A DNA stretch of 64,000 bases from Saccopteryx bilineata (lineage: Eukaryota > Chordata > Mammalia > Chiroptera > Emballonuridae), in NCBI RefSeq assembly GCF_036850765.1, contig NC_089493.1, positions 129,214,239 through 129,278,238 on the forward strand. Direction: 5' to 3'. Below the pieces are notes generated by a model, which saw nothing but the letters and a program-made list of their open reading frames with translations, did not search any database and was not told where the DNA came from. Shown here piece after piece: positions 34,513 to 46,312 of this stretch (positions within the stretch are counted from its first letter, which is position 1; each line of letters starts with the position of its first letter). A program made the translations under genes and the position numbers.

Positions 34513-34914
34513 GTATTTGTGCTCATCATTAATACTAAGCAGTGTGATTTGCGGCCTTCTAGGCTCATGACAGGAATGCATTTCCACTTGAAAATTGGGA
34601 ATGGCTTGTTACTTGTTTTGGCCAGTGAAGTGTGAAAAGTGGTATGTATTATCTCTGAGCAAACACATTTCATTTTCGTTACGGACACTATCATACTCTT
34701 GCCTGCATTGTAATCAGTGATCACGAAGGTGAAAGCATGTGTCTAAATGAAACTATGTCAGCCTAGGCCTTTGAGTTAACATGATAAGCCCAGGCCTCTG
34801 CCAACTCACACAGACCTAGTCATGTCTGTTGTGTTAAGCTACTGATGAAGGTGTTTTCTCCTGCTGGATCATCTGGACTATTCTGGTTAGGAGAGAGAGG
34901 AAATTTAAGTTCAT

Positions 34915-35140
34915 CCCACCACCTCTACCACTGCCATCTACTAAGTGGTGTGGTCTTGGGAAAATGACCCAATCTTTCTGGGTCCTATTTTTCTGTCAAA
35001 TGGGACTGATGATATTATTACATTGTAAGATTATAAAAGAGATAAGTGAGTACATTTATGTACACTGTTAAAACCAGTTATGTTTCTGGTGTATGGTAAA
35101 CATCCAAATGTTGAAGATAGGAAAATAAATACAGTACTAT
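34915..35140 (+). repeat. MIR SINE fragment
   Basis: GTGTGGTCTTGGGAAAATGA, CTTTCTGGGTCCTATTTTTC, TGTCAAATGGGACTGATGAT and TATGGTAAACATCCAAATG follow the MIR consensus order. Confidence 0.7.
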
Positions 35141-35336
35141 TGGAGTTGCTGCTGCTACAATGTGACTCCAACTCTGTGTTCTCCATAACTATGCTATGCT
35201 TCTTACAAAAAGTGATTTGGGAAGACAAATTTTGAGTACAGTATTACCAGCTAACTCTTATAACCTGCAATTATGAAGAATCCTTTTGCCCTGGAGAAAA
35301 CGTAACCAAATCTTACATGACAGTAACAATACTTTT

Positions 35337-35506
35337 TTTTTTTTTTTTTCATTTTTTAGAAAGGAGAGAGAGAGAGAGAGAAGGGGGGAGGAGCAGGAAG
35401 CATCAACTCCCATATGTGCCTTGACCAGGCAAGCCCAGGGTTTTGAACCGGCGACCTCAGCATTTCTAGGTCGACGCTTTATCCACTGCGCCACCACAGG
35501 TCAGGC
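35337..35506 (-). repeat. SINE type B, young
   Basis: Reverse copy with T-tract and head complement GCGCCACCACAGGTCAGGC. TSD CAGTAACAATACTTTT lies at 35321-35336 and from 35507. Confidence 0.93.
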
Positions 35507-35617
35507 CAGTAACAATACTTTTATTGAGAAAATACATGATAACTAAAATCTTTCAATAATGCAATAACTCATTTGAATAAATTTAGGAATTTGGCTTTTA
35601 TTTCCCCTACCTTTTTT

Positions 35618-35747
35618 TTTTAATTTTATTTTTTTTATTTTATTTATTCATTTTAGAAAAGAGAGAGAGAGAGAGATAGAGAGAGAAGGGGGGGGGGGAG
35701 CAGGAAGCATCAACTCCCATATGTGCCTTGACCAGGCAAGCCCAGGG
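35618..35747 (-). repeat. SINE type B, 5'-truncated
   Basis: Reverse copy ending abruptly at CAAGCCCAGGG, so the promoter half is missing. It is bounded by TTTCCCCTACCTTTTTT at 35601 and 35748. The TSD shows that truncation occurred at insertion. Confidence 0.88.
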
Positions 35748-35764
35748 TTTCCCCTACCTTTTTT

Positions 35765-36014
35765 TGAGAGAGAGGAAGGGAAGGGGAAAGGAGAGAAAGA
35801 GAGGGAAGCATCAACTCATTGTTTCATTTAGTTGTGCACCCACTGATTTATCATACATACTCTGACCAGGGCATGAACCAGTGATCTCTGGGTCAAGCTA
35901 GCGACCCTGGGATCAAACTGGTGACCCTGGGATTAAACTGGCAACCCCAGGATTGAACCAGCGACCTCAGCACTGTGAGATAATGCTGTATACACTGCAC
36001 CACTGGCCAGGGTC
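35765..36014 (-). repeat. Old tRNA-SINE with internal tandem repeat
   Basis: Reverse type C-related SINE: GAAGCATCAACTCATTG, CATACTCTGACCAGGGCATG, then four variants of a ~20-bp unit (GACCCTGGGATCAAACTGG and similar, 35900-35965), then the head complement CACTGCACCACTGGCCAGGG. Confidence 0.7.
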
Positions 36015-37642
36015 TTCCCCCACCCCCACTTTATGAAGATTTACATACACTTAAAAATCTCTGTGCGGTTAAATGCAGCTGAACAGAATGACTGAATTCC
36101 TTGCTATGTCTCCCAAGACCCCTAGGGGTCCTCAGTGCTCAGGCTGAGATACTCCTGGCCTTGAGGGACTGCTTGGAGATCAACTTTCTAGTCTTTCCAG
36201 TACTGACAGCACCTCCTGGTGGCAAGACCTATATTAAGGCACTCCAAACTGAACTGTTTCCTGCACAGAGTCCCAGTCAAGATGAACACAAAGAGGCCCA
36301 CACCTAGATACATCTTAGTTAAAATGTCAAATATTAATGGCAGAGAATCTTAAAAGTCTCAAAAGAAAAGCAATTAGTTACCTATAAAGGAGCCTGCATA
36401 AGGCTGTGAGCTGATTTCTCAACAGAAACACTTCAGGCTAGAAGGGATTGGCATGAAATATTCTAAGTTATGAAAAGCAGGGATCTACAACCAAGACTAC
36501 TCTATCTAGCAAGGCTATCATTTAAAATTGAAGGTGAAATAAAGATCTTCCCAGAACAAAGGGGAAAAAAGCGCTAAAGGCGGAGTTTATTGCCACCAAA
36601 CCAGTATTGTAAGAAAACTTTAAAAAGAGGAAAGGAAAAAAGAAATCAATAGAGAAGGGAACATAGGTATAAAGAATAAAATGGCCACAAATAAGTCATA
36701 TTAATAATAACCTTAAATATAAACAAATTAAATGATCCATTCAAAAGAAATGCGGTGGTTGAATGAGTAAGAAAACATGACATTTATATGCTGTCTACAA
36801 GGGACCCACTTTAGAACAAAAGATACAAACAAAGTGAAGGGATGGAAAAAAATATTTCATGCAAATGGAAAGGAAAAAGAAGCTGGATAGCAATACTTAT
36901 ATCTGACAAAACAGAGTTCAAAACAAAGGCTATAATAAGAGAAAAAGAAGGATATTAAATTATACTAAAGGGATCAATCTAAAAAGAGGATATAATCCCT
37001 GTAAACATATATGACCCAAGATAGGATCACCTAAATATATATAAAGAAAATCTTGGTGGACATTAAGGGAGAAATAACAATAATCCAGAGTAAGGGATTT
37101 TATCACCCCACTGAAATAAATGACTAGATCTTCCAGACAGAAAATCAACAAAGCAACAGCGACCTTAAACGACACACTGGATTAGATGGATTAAATTCCT
37201 ATTTACAGAACACTTCATCCCAAAGCAGCAGAATATACATTCTACTCAGGTGCACACAGAAACTTCTCAAGGATAGACCACATGTTAGGACACAAAGTAA
37301 GTCTCAACAAATTCAAGAATATTGAAATCAGATCAAGTATCTTCTCTGACCACATGGTATAAAACTAGAAACCAACTACAATAAAAAAAATAAAACCTGA
37401 AATACATTCAAACACATGGAGGCTACATAGCATGCTATTAAACAATGAATGGGTTAACAATGAGATCAAGGAAGAACTCAAAAACTACCTGGCAGCAAAT
37501 GAAAATGGACACATAACAACCCAAAATCTATGGGATGCAGTGAAAGCAATTCTGAGAGGGAAGTTCACAGCATTACAAGCCTACCTCAAGAAACAAGAAA
37601 AATCTCAAATCATCTAACACTGCACCTAAAAAGCAAAATAAG

Positions 37643-37877
37643 CCTAGCCTGTGGTGGCGCAGTGGATAGAGCGTTGACCTGAAACCCTGAAGTTGCCGTT
37701 TCAAAACCCTGGGCTTGCCCGGTCAAGGCACATAAGACAAGCAAGCAATGAAGCATAGTTGCAGCTAAAGTGAAGCAACTATGATTTGGTACTTCTCATT
37801 CCTCCCCTTCTCTCTCCTGTCTCTGTGAAATCAATAAATAAAATCTTTAAAAAACAAAACAAAACAAAACAAAAAAA
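37643..37877 (+). repeat. SINE, type B relative, nested in L1
   Basis: GCCTAGCCTGTGGTGGCGCA head like type B, but the body after GGCACATAAGACAAGC differs (AGCTAAAGTGAAGCAACTAT) and ends AATCAATAAATAAAATC with an AAAAC-repeat tail. It may be a separate subfamily. Confidence 0.82.
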
Positions 37878-38427
37878 TCCCAGAAGAACTAGAAGGAAGG
37901 AAATAATACATATTAGAACAAAAATAAATAATATAGAGATTTTAAAAAACCCACAAAAACACAAAATATCAATGAAACCAAGACCTAGTTCTTTGAAGAG
38001 ATACACACAAACTTTTAACCAGACTCATGAGAGAGAGAGAGAGAGAGAGAGATCGAGATCCTACATAAATAAAATCAGAAATGAAACAGGAGAAGTAACA
38101 ACTGATATTGTAGAAATACAAAGATCTATAAGAAAATTCTATGAACAACAAATTGGACAGCCTGGGAAAAATGGATAAATTCCTAGAAACATACAATCTT
38201 TAAACACTGAATCTGGAAGAATCAGAAAACCTGAAAAGACTGATTACAACAAACAAAATTGAAGTACAGGTAGTTATAAAAAAAGTCCAAGCAAACAAAA
38301 GTCCTGGACTGTATGGCTTCACAGTTGAATTTTACCATTCAAAGAACTAACTCCTATCCTTCTTAAACTATTCCAAAAAAATGCAAGAGGAGGAAAGACT
38401 TCCAAGCTCATTTTACAAGGGCAGCAT

Positions 38428-38632
38428 TGTCCTGGCTGATTAGCTCAGTCAGTTAAGAGCGCATAGACCTGGAACAACAATGTTGCAGGTTCAATCCCCA
38501 ATCAGGGCACACAGGGGAAGCAACCAATGAATGCATGACTGAGTAGAACAACAAATAAATGTTTCCCTTCCCCTTCCCCTCTCTCTCTTTCTTTCTCTGT
38601 CTCTCTACAACTTAATCAATCAATTAAATAAA
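38428..38632 (+). repeat. Older tRNA-SINE, type D, nested in L1
   Basis: GTCCTGGCTGATTAGCTCAG head, B-box-like GGTTCAATCCCC, GGGCACACAGGGGAAGCAAC, CT tract, AATCAATCAATTAAA tail. Confidence 0.8.
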
Positions 38633-38790
38633 AGCACTGGCCAAATGGTAGAGCTTGTCCCAGAGCACAGAGGTTGCCAATTCGATTTTCTGGTCAGGAC
38701 ACATACAGGAGCAGCTTAATGTTCCTGTATCTCCTTGCCTCTCTCTCAAAATAAATAAATAAATAAATAAATAAAATAAAAACAAGTCCA
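38633..38790 (+). repeat. Short tRNA-SINE directly after the previous one
   Basis: CACTGGCCAAATGGTAGAGC, GGTTGCCAATTCGATTTTCT and an AAATAAATAAATA tail. It is a diverged, shortened copy and apparently inserted in or next to the tail of the type D SINE. Confidence 0.65.
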
Positions 38791-38802
38791 GGATTATCCT
38801 AA

Positions 38803-39202
38803 TTTCTTTTTTCAATTTTTTAGTGAGAGGAGGGGAGGCAGAGAGACAGACTCTCGCATACACCCCGACCAGGATCCATCCAGCAAGTCCGCTAGGGGAT
38901 GATGCTCTGCCCATCTGGGGCCATAGCTCCTTTGCTTAACAACCAAGCCATTTTTTAGCGCCTGACATGGAGGCTACGGAGCCATCCTCAGTGCCAGAGG
39001 ACAACTTGCTTGCTTGAACCAATCAAGCCATGGCTGTGAAAGGGGTAGAGAGACACAGAGGGAGAGAAAGAGAGAGAGAAGGAGGAGGGCCAGGGGTGGA
39101 GAAGCAGATGGTCGTTTCTCCTGTGTACTGTGACTGGGAATCAAACCTGGGACATCCAGACACTGGGCCAGTGCTCTACCACTGAGCCAACCAGTCAGGG
39201 CT
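38803..39202 (-). repeat. SINE type A, older, nested in L1
   Basis: Reverse copy: GTGAGAGGAGGGGAGGCAGA, CAGGATCCATCCAGCAAGTC, then complement of the head ACTGAGCCAACCAGTCAGGG. Confidence 0.82.
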
Positions 39203-41135
39203 GGATTATCAGAATTTCAAAACCAGATAAAGACATTACAAAGAAAGAAAATTGTAGGCCAATATCCCTGATGAACATAGATGCTAAGATCCTCAACAAA
39301 ATCTTAGCAAACTAAATCCAGCAATACATTAAGAAGATCATATACCATGACCACATGAGATTTATTCTGGGAATGCAAGATTGGTACAATATTTAGAAAT
39401 CAATAAATGTAATATATTACATAAACAAAACAAAAGATAAAAATCATATGACCATATCAATAGAGTCAGAAAAAGCATTTGATAAATCCAGCACCTGTTT
39501 GTGATAAAATCTCTCAGCAAAGTGGGAATAAAGGGATCATACCTGAGCATAATATAGACCATATATGACAAACCTACAGCCAACATCATATTTCATGGGC
39601 AAAAACTAAAAGCATTTCCCTTAAAATCAGGAACAAGACAGGGATGTCTGCTTTCACCACCCATATTCAACATAGTACTGGAAGTCCTAGTCCACAGCAA
39701 TCAGACAAGAAAAAGAAATAAAGGCATCTAAATTGGAAAGGAGGAAGTAAAACTATTATTATTTGCAGATGACAAAATATTGTATATAGAAAATCCTAAA
39801 GACTTCACACACTTAAAACTACTAGATCTACTAAACAAATTCATCAAACTAGCAGGATACGAAGTTAACATTCAGAAATCAGTGGTATTTTTATACACCA
39901 CTAATGAACTCTCAGAAAGAAACTAAAAAATAATTATAATTCCATTCATTATTGCAACAAAAAATAATAATAAAGTACAAAGGAATAAATTTAACCAAGG
40001 AGGTAAAAGACCTGTCAGAAATTTATAGGACATTGAATAAAGAAATCGAGGCAGATACAAATAAGTAACTTATACCATGTTCATGGTTTGAAAGAATTAA
40101 CATCATTAAAATGTCCATACTCCCCAAAGCAATCTATAGATTTAATGCAATTCCTATTAAAATACCAATGGCATATTTGTAGGTCTAGGAAAAATATTCC
40201 AAATATATATATATGCAACCAAAAAAGACCCCAAATAGCCTGAGCAATCTTGAGAAAGGAGAACAAGATTAAAGGTATTACAATACCTGGTATCAGACTA
40301 TACTACCAACCCTTTATAATCAAAACAGCCTGGTACTAGCATAAAACAGGCAGAACAAAATACACACAGTGTGAATGTAATCAGATGGAAAGATATTTTA
40401 TGAAAATGGAAACAATAACAACAAAAAAGCTGGGGTAGCAATACTTCCACCAGAGAAAATAGACTTTAAAACAAAGGCTATAACAAGAGACCAAAAAGAC
40501 CCTCACTTCTGGGTATTTATTCAAAGAAACCCAAAACACTAAATCAAAAACACATGCATATATGTGTTCATTGCAGCATCATTTACATAACTAGGACATG
40601 AAAGCAATCTAAGTTCCCATCAATAGATGAAGGGATAAAGAAGTGGTACATATACAGAATAGAATATGACTCAGCCATAAAAAGGAATGAAATCTTGCCA
40701 TATACAAACACATGGATGAACCTAGAGGGTATTGTGCTGAGTGAAATAAGTCAGACATAGACGAATGCCAGATGATTTCACTTATATTTGGAATCTAAAA
40801 AACAAAATAAACAAACAAGCAGAACACAGACTCATGGATACAGAGAACATATTGATGGTTGCCAGCTGGAAGGGAGCTTGAGGAGATGGGTGAAAAAGAT
40901 AAAGGGATTAAACTTGTAGTTGCAGAATAGTCATGGGGATGTAAAGTACAGAATAGGGAACAGTCAATAATATGCTAATATCTGTGTGGGGTCAGATGGG
41001 TACTAGATTTATCAGGGTGATCACTTTGTAAATCACATAAATATCTAATCCCTGGGTTGTACACTTGAAACTAATATACTATTTTAAATTGACTTGTAAG
41101 TCAAATTGAAAAATAAAAAATTCATCTAATTTAAA

Positions 41136-41456
41136 AAGAAAATATTTTACTTTCCATCTACCATCTCCTATCCTATCAATTCTGTGAGCTAGGACTTCAT
41201 TTGCTCTAATCCTTTAACCTTATTGAGACCTCTAATCCATTAATCCCAGCAGTTCTAAGTGTCCATTCTTCATTTCCTTCTGGCCCAGCACTGATCATTG
41301 GTATACTCATTTTCTTACCCACCTCAATCTCCAACATACTTTCCTGGGAAAACCACAACCTGGCTAAACACTACTGTCTGAGATGAGATTTTGTTCTTGC
41401 ACCTGAGCAGCTGAATGTTGCCTGGAAAAATAAATAAATAATATATATATCTCACT
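41136..41456. other. Intergenic DNA, nothing recognised
   Basis: C/T-rich sequence without recognisable element. Confidence 0.45.
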
Positions 41457-41665
41457 GCCTGACCTGTGGTGGTGCAGTGGATAAAGCGTCGACCTGGAAT
41501 GCTGAGGTCGCTGGTTCAAAACCCTGGGCTTGCCTGGTCAAGGCACATTTGGGAATTGATACTTTCTGCTCCTCCTCCCCCTTCTCTCTCTCTTTCTCTC
41601 TCTCTCACTCTCCTCTCTAAAAATTAATTTAAAAAAGTAAAAAAATAAAAAAATAAAAAAAATCA
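41457..41665 (+). repeat. SINE type B
   Basis: GCCTGACCTGTGGTGGTGCA head, TTCAAAACCCTGGGC, CT tract and AAAAATAAAAAAATAAA tail. Confidence 0.9.
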
Positions 41666-41818
41666 CATGAACAGGCTGAATGACTACATCTTAAATCTCT
41701 AGTCTCAGACCTACAATGGGTACTAAGCACCACCCAGCAATTCTACTCTTCCATATGCAATAAGCAGGTAATCATGAATTTGCAACTACAGTGGTCACAT
41801 GCAAAAAAAACAAAAAAA

Positions 41819-42022
41819 CTGCCTGACATGTGATGGCGCAGTGGATAAAGCGTTGACCAGGAAATGCTGAGGTCGCCGGTTCGAAACCCTGGGCTTGCCT
41901 GGTCAAGGCACATATGGGAGTTGATGCTTCCTGCTCCTCCCCCTTCTCTCTCTGTTTCTCTCTCTCTCTCCTCTCTAAAAATGAATAAATAAAATTTAAA
42001 AAAACAAACAAAACAAAACCAA
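41819..42022 (+). repeat. SINE type B
   Basis: GCCTGACATGTGATGGCGCA head, intact B box GGTTCGAAACCC, tail with AATGAATAAATAAAA followed by ACAAAAC repeats. Confidence 0.9.
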
Positions 42023-42080
42023 AAAACTCACACTCATTTCTTTTATTCCCCCTAAACCAAATTTAAGCCATTCTGAGTAT

Positions 42081-42658
42081 TGTTGGAATCCATGGGAGTC
42101 CAAAAGACCAGAGTCACAGGCTTTATTGAAAGGAAGAAAGGAACCCTGCCAGGCACTTCTCCCAGGGAGAAGAGCACCAGTTACAGACTAGGGGCAAGTT
42201 ATATAGTGTTTGGGAGAGCCTGAGGGGATACTGAGGCAAAAGTCCTGGTATGTCCGGAATGCTCCTCCTTGGGGGGCTTTGAGCATGTGGGTGTTGAATC
42301 AAAAATCCTGGTATGGTCTGACCTGTGGTGGCGCTGTGGATAAAGCGTCGACCTGGAAATGCTGAGGTCGCCGGTTCGAAACTCTGGGCTTGCCTGGTCA
42401 AGGCACATATGGGAGTTGATGCTTCCAGCTCCTCCCCCCCATTCTCTCTCTCTCCCTCTGTCTCTCCCTCTCCTCTCTAAAATGAATAATAAAAAAAAAA
42501 ATTAAAAAAAAAAAATCCTGGTATGTCCCGAGCCCCTCCTTGGGGCGGCTTGTCAGCTTTTGGAATTCCTCTGTCTCAGGGTCAATAGTCCAGTAAGGGT
42601 GAGGTCTGACAGATAAGCGGAACATCAAGAGGGCAGTTTGGAATTTACGTATCTATCA
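42081..42658 (-). repeat. ERV1 3' LTR with nested SINE
   Basis: Reads TGTTGGAATCCATGGGAGTC at the left and GTATCTATCA at the right (LTR ends TG...CA on the minus strand). The polyadenylation signal complement CTTTATTG lies at 42121. About 370 bp without the type B SINE. Confidence 0.93.
42316..42510 (+). repeat. SINE type B inside the ERV1 3' LTR
   Basis: TCTGACCTGTGGTGGCGCTG head and A-rich tail; 15-bp TSD AAAAATCCTGGTATG at 42301-42315 and 42511-42525. Confidence 0.94.
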
Positions 42659-43884
42659 TTTCTCGACTCTGTGGTTACATATAAAAGAAAGGCAGTTATT
42701 AATTTTATAATATATGGTGAGGGGTGATGAGGAGAAAGAGGAGAAAAAATTGGAAAATTATTGCTTCTTCTGGAGAGAACTCAAGAAGGGAATCTTGCCA
42801 AGCCAAGTTCCTATCCAGTTAAGGAGGTCGTCAATTTCCATGCTGTGAGGTCTGAACCAGGTGATGTCTCTGAAAACCTGAGTGAGGAAGTAAAAAAAAT
42901 TTTGCGGGGTAATAATTATCAGTTGCTTGCTGTGAGTGCCAAGTGGACAGAGTGACATGGTGATGCATGGTCTCCTGGATGAGCCTCATAAGACATGCTG
43001 GTCTGGTTCCTCTCAAATGAGAGGACATGTGGAGATTTTAAGATACAGGAAACCTGTTGGTGTAAGTTTTTTTTAGAAGGATTGAATATGTGTGGTAAAG
43101 AGAAAGAGGGTTTGGAGAACATTCAGGAGGGAACTTCTCGGGCTGAGGGGCAGCTTCTTCCTGCTGTCATCCCTACCTATTTGATATTTCCCTCATGAAG
43201 TTCTCCTTGGGGTACTGGGGAATAGGAGTGTAGGAGCATTTGATTGTAGGTAATCCTAGAGATTTCTCTCATCCCAGCCTGTAGGAACTTAATAAAGAAA
43301 GAGGCAAGTATTTGGAGATTAGGAATGCAGAGATAAGGAGGGTTGAATAGGGGGTGTGTGTGTGAAAGTTCTTCCATGGTAAAGTCAGAGATATTTTTTC
43401 CTGGCAGCCCTGGAGAGAGTAGTTAGCTTGAGCTAAAATAAATGTTTCATGCCTGTTTGTAGGCTCTTCTTCAGCCAAGAAGATCTTGTCCTCTTACTAT
43501 GTGAAGGGTAAAAAGACTGAAAAGCATTAAGAGGTGAATGCTATTCATTCTCCTAGTTCTTCAGGGATACGGGAGAGCTTTAGGGTTAGGGGACCTGTAA
43601 GAGTTGAAAGATAGGATTTAGGAGGTTTGCTGATATAGGGTTTCAGATTTTTCTGTTTCGCGAGGGCAGGTTTCAGGGTTGGTGTGTAGGGTTAGGTAGA
43701 TTTTCCAGTTTTCTGATTGGCGAAGGTCTGCATGCGGTTCTGTAAGAAACTAGTGAACAAACGTAAGAGGCAGGGTCTAAAAGTTAGAAAAATAAATAGG
43801 AGAGTGAGTGGAGCAATGAAATGTAATAGTCAAGACGCCCAGTTTGTGTAAAACCACTGATTCCATGTTTACGAATTCACTGGG

Positions 43885-43918
<34 letters not shown>

Positions 43919-44340
43919 GGAATAAGACAGGGTAGTGTGGCTAGTCCCCCGTCCCTAGATCTACTTTTGTAGAGAGTACTAAAGCAATAAGAGGAGAGAT
44001 TACCTGTATAGCTCATTTGGTCCTTACATTGATGGTGTATTAGGAACTGGAAGAGGCTCATGGGGTGGGATTAGGTTGATATGTAGGGTGAGATAGATTA
44101 GGGTACAGGTTTTTGTCTAATTAGTATGGAGACACAGATAGGTGTTGGTCCCACACGAGTAGAAAGTTCCTGATTTGGTGAGGTAGGTTGAAAGGTGCAG
44201 TGGGAATGAGTTGTCAGGATCATGGTGTGTGGACTTGTCCATGTGAAAGTCAGTCCTTGGATGATGTAATGCTGGAAGTGCCTCTTGGACAGTGTTTGAA
44301 CAGTTTACTGAGTAAACTATAAAACCTGCAAGTACTTAGG
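42659..44340 (-). pseudogene. ERV1 3' internal region (probable env remnants)
   Basis: Located between the protease remnant and the 3' LTR, where env is expected. Short minus-strand frames exist. One has a tryptophan-rich, membrane-proximal-looking piece (LLNWIGTWLGKI, near 42800). No intact SU or TM domain was recognised. A GA microsatellite lies at about 43887-43914. Assignment as env rests mainly on position. Confidence 0.5.
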
Positions 44341-44499
44341 GAAAGGGTGCTACATTTCTACACTTTGTAGTTAGAGTTTAAGTCCTAGTGACCACTGCTT
44401 CTAGCTGGAATTACCAGCAGGTCCCAGCCTATAATAGGCATGGGGCATTGAGATAAGAGGGACAAAGGAGATACTAAACATTAAATAAAGCAATAAAAT

Positions 44500-45005
44500 C
44501 AGACTGTCAATACACACAGTAGAGATCTTTGAGGGATAAATAAAACTTAATGGCCCTTGTGTTTACAAGAAATGAGATCAGTTTATCTACTTGGAAGAAA
44601 TACCTTAGGCTCGTGAACGATGTCCTTGGGCCTTCAGTGGCAATTCCCAGCACGCTGGGCAAGGTCAGGTCACAGGTAGCTGGAGCAGGGCTAGAAGAGA
44701 CTGAACCCTCCCTCCATGGAGAAAGGGGCAGCTTACCTTCTCGTGTCCCTATTTCCATGGCACAGGTGTGTCAACCGGTGGGGCCAGGAAGCCTGGCAGG
44801 CTTCATTCAGTTCAATGACCTTTCTTTCCACTCTGGAGCAGGGCACTGATGGAATGCTATGAAACCCCTTAGGGTGCTGGAGCCAAAAGTTGGTATTTCC
44901 TGACTTCTTTTGGGCCTTATTTGCCTTTTCTGTTACTTCTTTGGTCATTATAGACCTTAAAAGCCATGCTCAGAAGATCTCACTGAGGGGCTTGACTAAG
45001 AGCAA
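44500..45005 (-). pseudogene. ERV1 gag C-terminus, nucleocapsid and protease remnants
   Basis: On the minus strand a capsid-end-like stretch (DLLSMAFKVYNDQ) is followed by a broken nucleocapsid zinc-knuckle region. A protease start follows, whose catalytic D-T-G is decayed (LISFLVNTRA, near 44550-44570). Frameshifts separate the pieces. The same block exists in ERV2 at 58450-59410. It lies downstream of the RT remnant, which is not the normal retroviral order. Confidence 0.72.
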
Positions 45006-45009
45006 AATT

Positions 45010-46010
45010 GGGAATTCAGTGTTTAAAGAAGCCTATTAGACTGAGGAAAGAAAATATTTGATCTGTTGTGGTAGGTGGTTGGAGACTGTGGAGGGTCTGA
45101 GTTTGATCTAGGGTGAGACTTCAGGTGGTGGGGGTTAAAGTAATGCCTAGATAGACTAGGGACTGAGAATAAAGTTGAGCCTTAGCAGAGAAGACAGGAT
45201 AACACTTCATAGCGAGGAAGTTAAGAAGGGTGGTGGTGTGTCTCCTTGAGGCAGGCAGGGAGAGGCTGCAGAGGAGTAGGTTATCTACATATTGTAAGAG
45301 AGTAGTAGTTTTGAGATTGCATGCTGCTAAATCCTGAGCTAGTGCCTGCCGAAACAGGTGTGGGCTGTTTTTGATCCCCTGGGGTAAAATAGTCCATGTA
45401 AGTTGCTGGGCTGCATTAGTGTCTGGGTAAAGGCAAACAGAAAGCAAGAGTCAGGGTGTAGAGCAAGGGTCCCCAAACTTTTTACACAGGGGGTCAGTTC
45501 ACTGTCCCTCAGACTGTTGGAGGGCTGGACTATAAAAAAACTATGAGCAAACCCCTATGCACACTGCACATATCTTAAAGTAAAAAAACAAAACGGAAAC
45601 AAATACAATATTTAAAATAAAGAACAAGTAAATTTAAATCAACAAACTGACCAGTATTTCAATGGGAACTATGCTCCTCTCACTGACCACCAATGAAAGA
45701 GGTGTCCCTTCCAGAAGTGTGGCGGGGGCCAGATAAATGGCCTCAGGGGGCCGCATATGGCCCGCGGGCCGTAGTTTGGGGACCCCTGGTGTAGAGGAAT
45801 GGTAAAAAAGGCATTCTTGAGGTCTAGGACCATGAAGTCAGTGGTGTTTGAGAAAATGTGTGACAGTAACTTATAGAGATTAGGGACTACTGGATGGAGG
45901 TGAACTACTGCCTCATTGATTAGGTATAAGGCTTGTACGAGGTGATAAGCTCCTGAAGGTTTTCGAACAGGAAAGATGGGGGTATTGCAGGGAGATTCCA
46001 TGGGGATGAG
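45010..46010 (-). pseudogene. ERV1 reverse transcriptase remnant
   Basis: Minus-strand pieces match the gammaretroviral RT. NTPIFPVRKPSGAYHLVQ, HPVVPNLYKLLSHI and FMVLDLKNAFFTIPL lie at 45810-46001. TWTILPQGIKNSPHLF and the catalytic box LQYVDNLLL lie at 45270-45400, and LVYLGITLTP near 45140. The catalytic YVDD is YVDN (45280-45291), so the second active-site aspartate is lost. A 325-bp hAT derivative splits the domain between the LDLK and TWTILPQG regions. Confidence 0.88.
45464..45788 (-). mobile_element. Short hAT derivative inside ERV1 RT
   Basis: 325 bp from CAAGGGTCCCCAAACTTTTT to AGTTTGGGGACCCCTG with a perfect 8-bp TSD GTGTAGAG (45456-45463 and 45789-45796). Same family as 12998-13455 and 47193-52436. 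It retains both ends and no transposase core. Confidence 0.93.
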
Positions 46011-46127
46011 TAAACCTGGTTTATGAGGTGGGTAGTTACTGGTTTAAAGCCTTAGAAACAGACACAGTTACACATTAAACAAAGACTTCACATATTATGA
46101 ATAAAGGAATTTAAATGAGAGTGCTTT

Positions 46128-46312
46128 TTTTTTTTTTTTTAAATATTTTTTATTTATTCATTTTAAAGAGGAGAGAGACAGACAGACAGAAAGGAGGAGC
46201 AGGAAGCATCAACTCCCACATGTGGCCTGACCAGGCAAGCCCAGGGTTTTGAACCGGTGACCTCAGTGTTTCCAGGTCGACACTTTATCCACTGTTCCAC
46301 CACAGGTCAGGC
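46128..46312 (-). repeat. SINE type B in ERV1
   Basis: Reverse copy with T-tract and head complement CCACCACAGGTCAGGC. TSD GAGAGTGCTTT at 46117-46127 and 46313-46323. Confidence 0.93.

Larger units (their letters stand above)
37240..39960 (+). pseudogene. L1 ORF2 remnants (endonuclease-RT region)
   Basis: Readable pieces in order: LKNYLAANENGHITTQNLWD and AVKAILRGKFTALQAYLKKQ (37480-37600); [20 protein letters not shown] with [12 protein letters not shown] (about 39210-39315), the reverse transcriptase finger/palm region; and a FADD-type catalytic motif (FADDKILYIENPKD, about 39760-39800). Frameshifts and SINE insertions between them abolish function. Domain identity is from memory of L1 ORF2. 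Confidence 0.85.
36060..41135 (+). mobile_element. L1 LINE, long but decayed, with nested SINEs
   Basis: Internal L1 sequence from about 36.1 kb (GACCCACTTTAGAACAAAAG, ATGCTGTCTACAAGGGACCC) through ORF2 remnants to a 3' UTR at 41100 (GTACACTTGAAACTAATATA). A segment near 40420-40490 (AAAAGCTGGGGTAGCAATAC) repeats motifs seen at 36880, so the copy is rearranged or two L1s are joined. Four SINEs interrupt it. The 5' boundary is uncertain. Confidence 0.82.

Noticed and set aside
38026..38053. Coiled-coil-like RERERERER peptide
   Set aside because: It is translation of a GA microsatellite inside the L1.
42758..42958. Intact env gene in ERV1
   Set aside because: Only short, frame-broken pieces are readable; no signal peptide, cleavage site or full TM is present.
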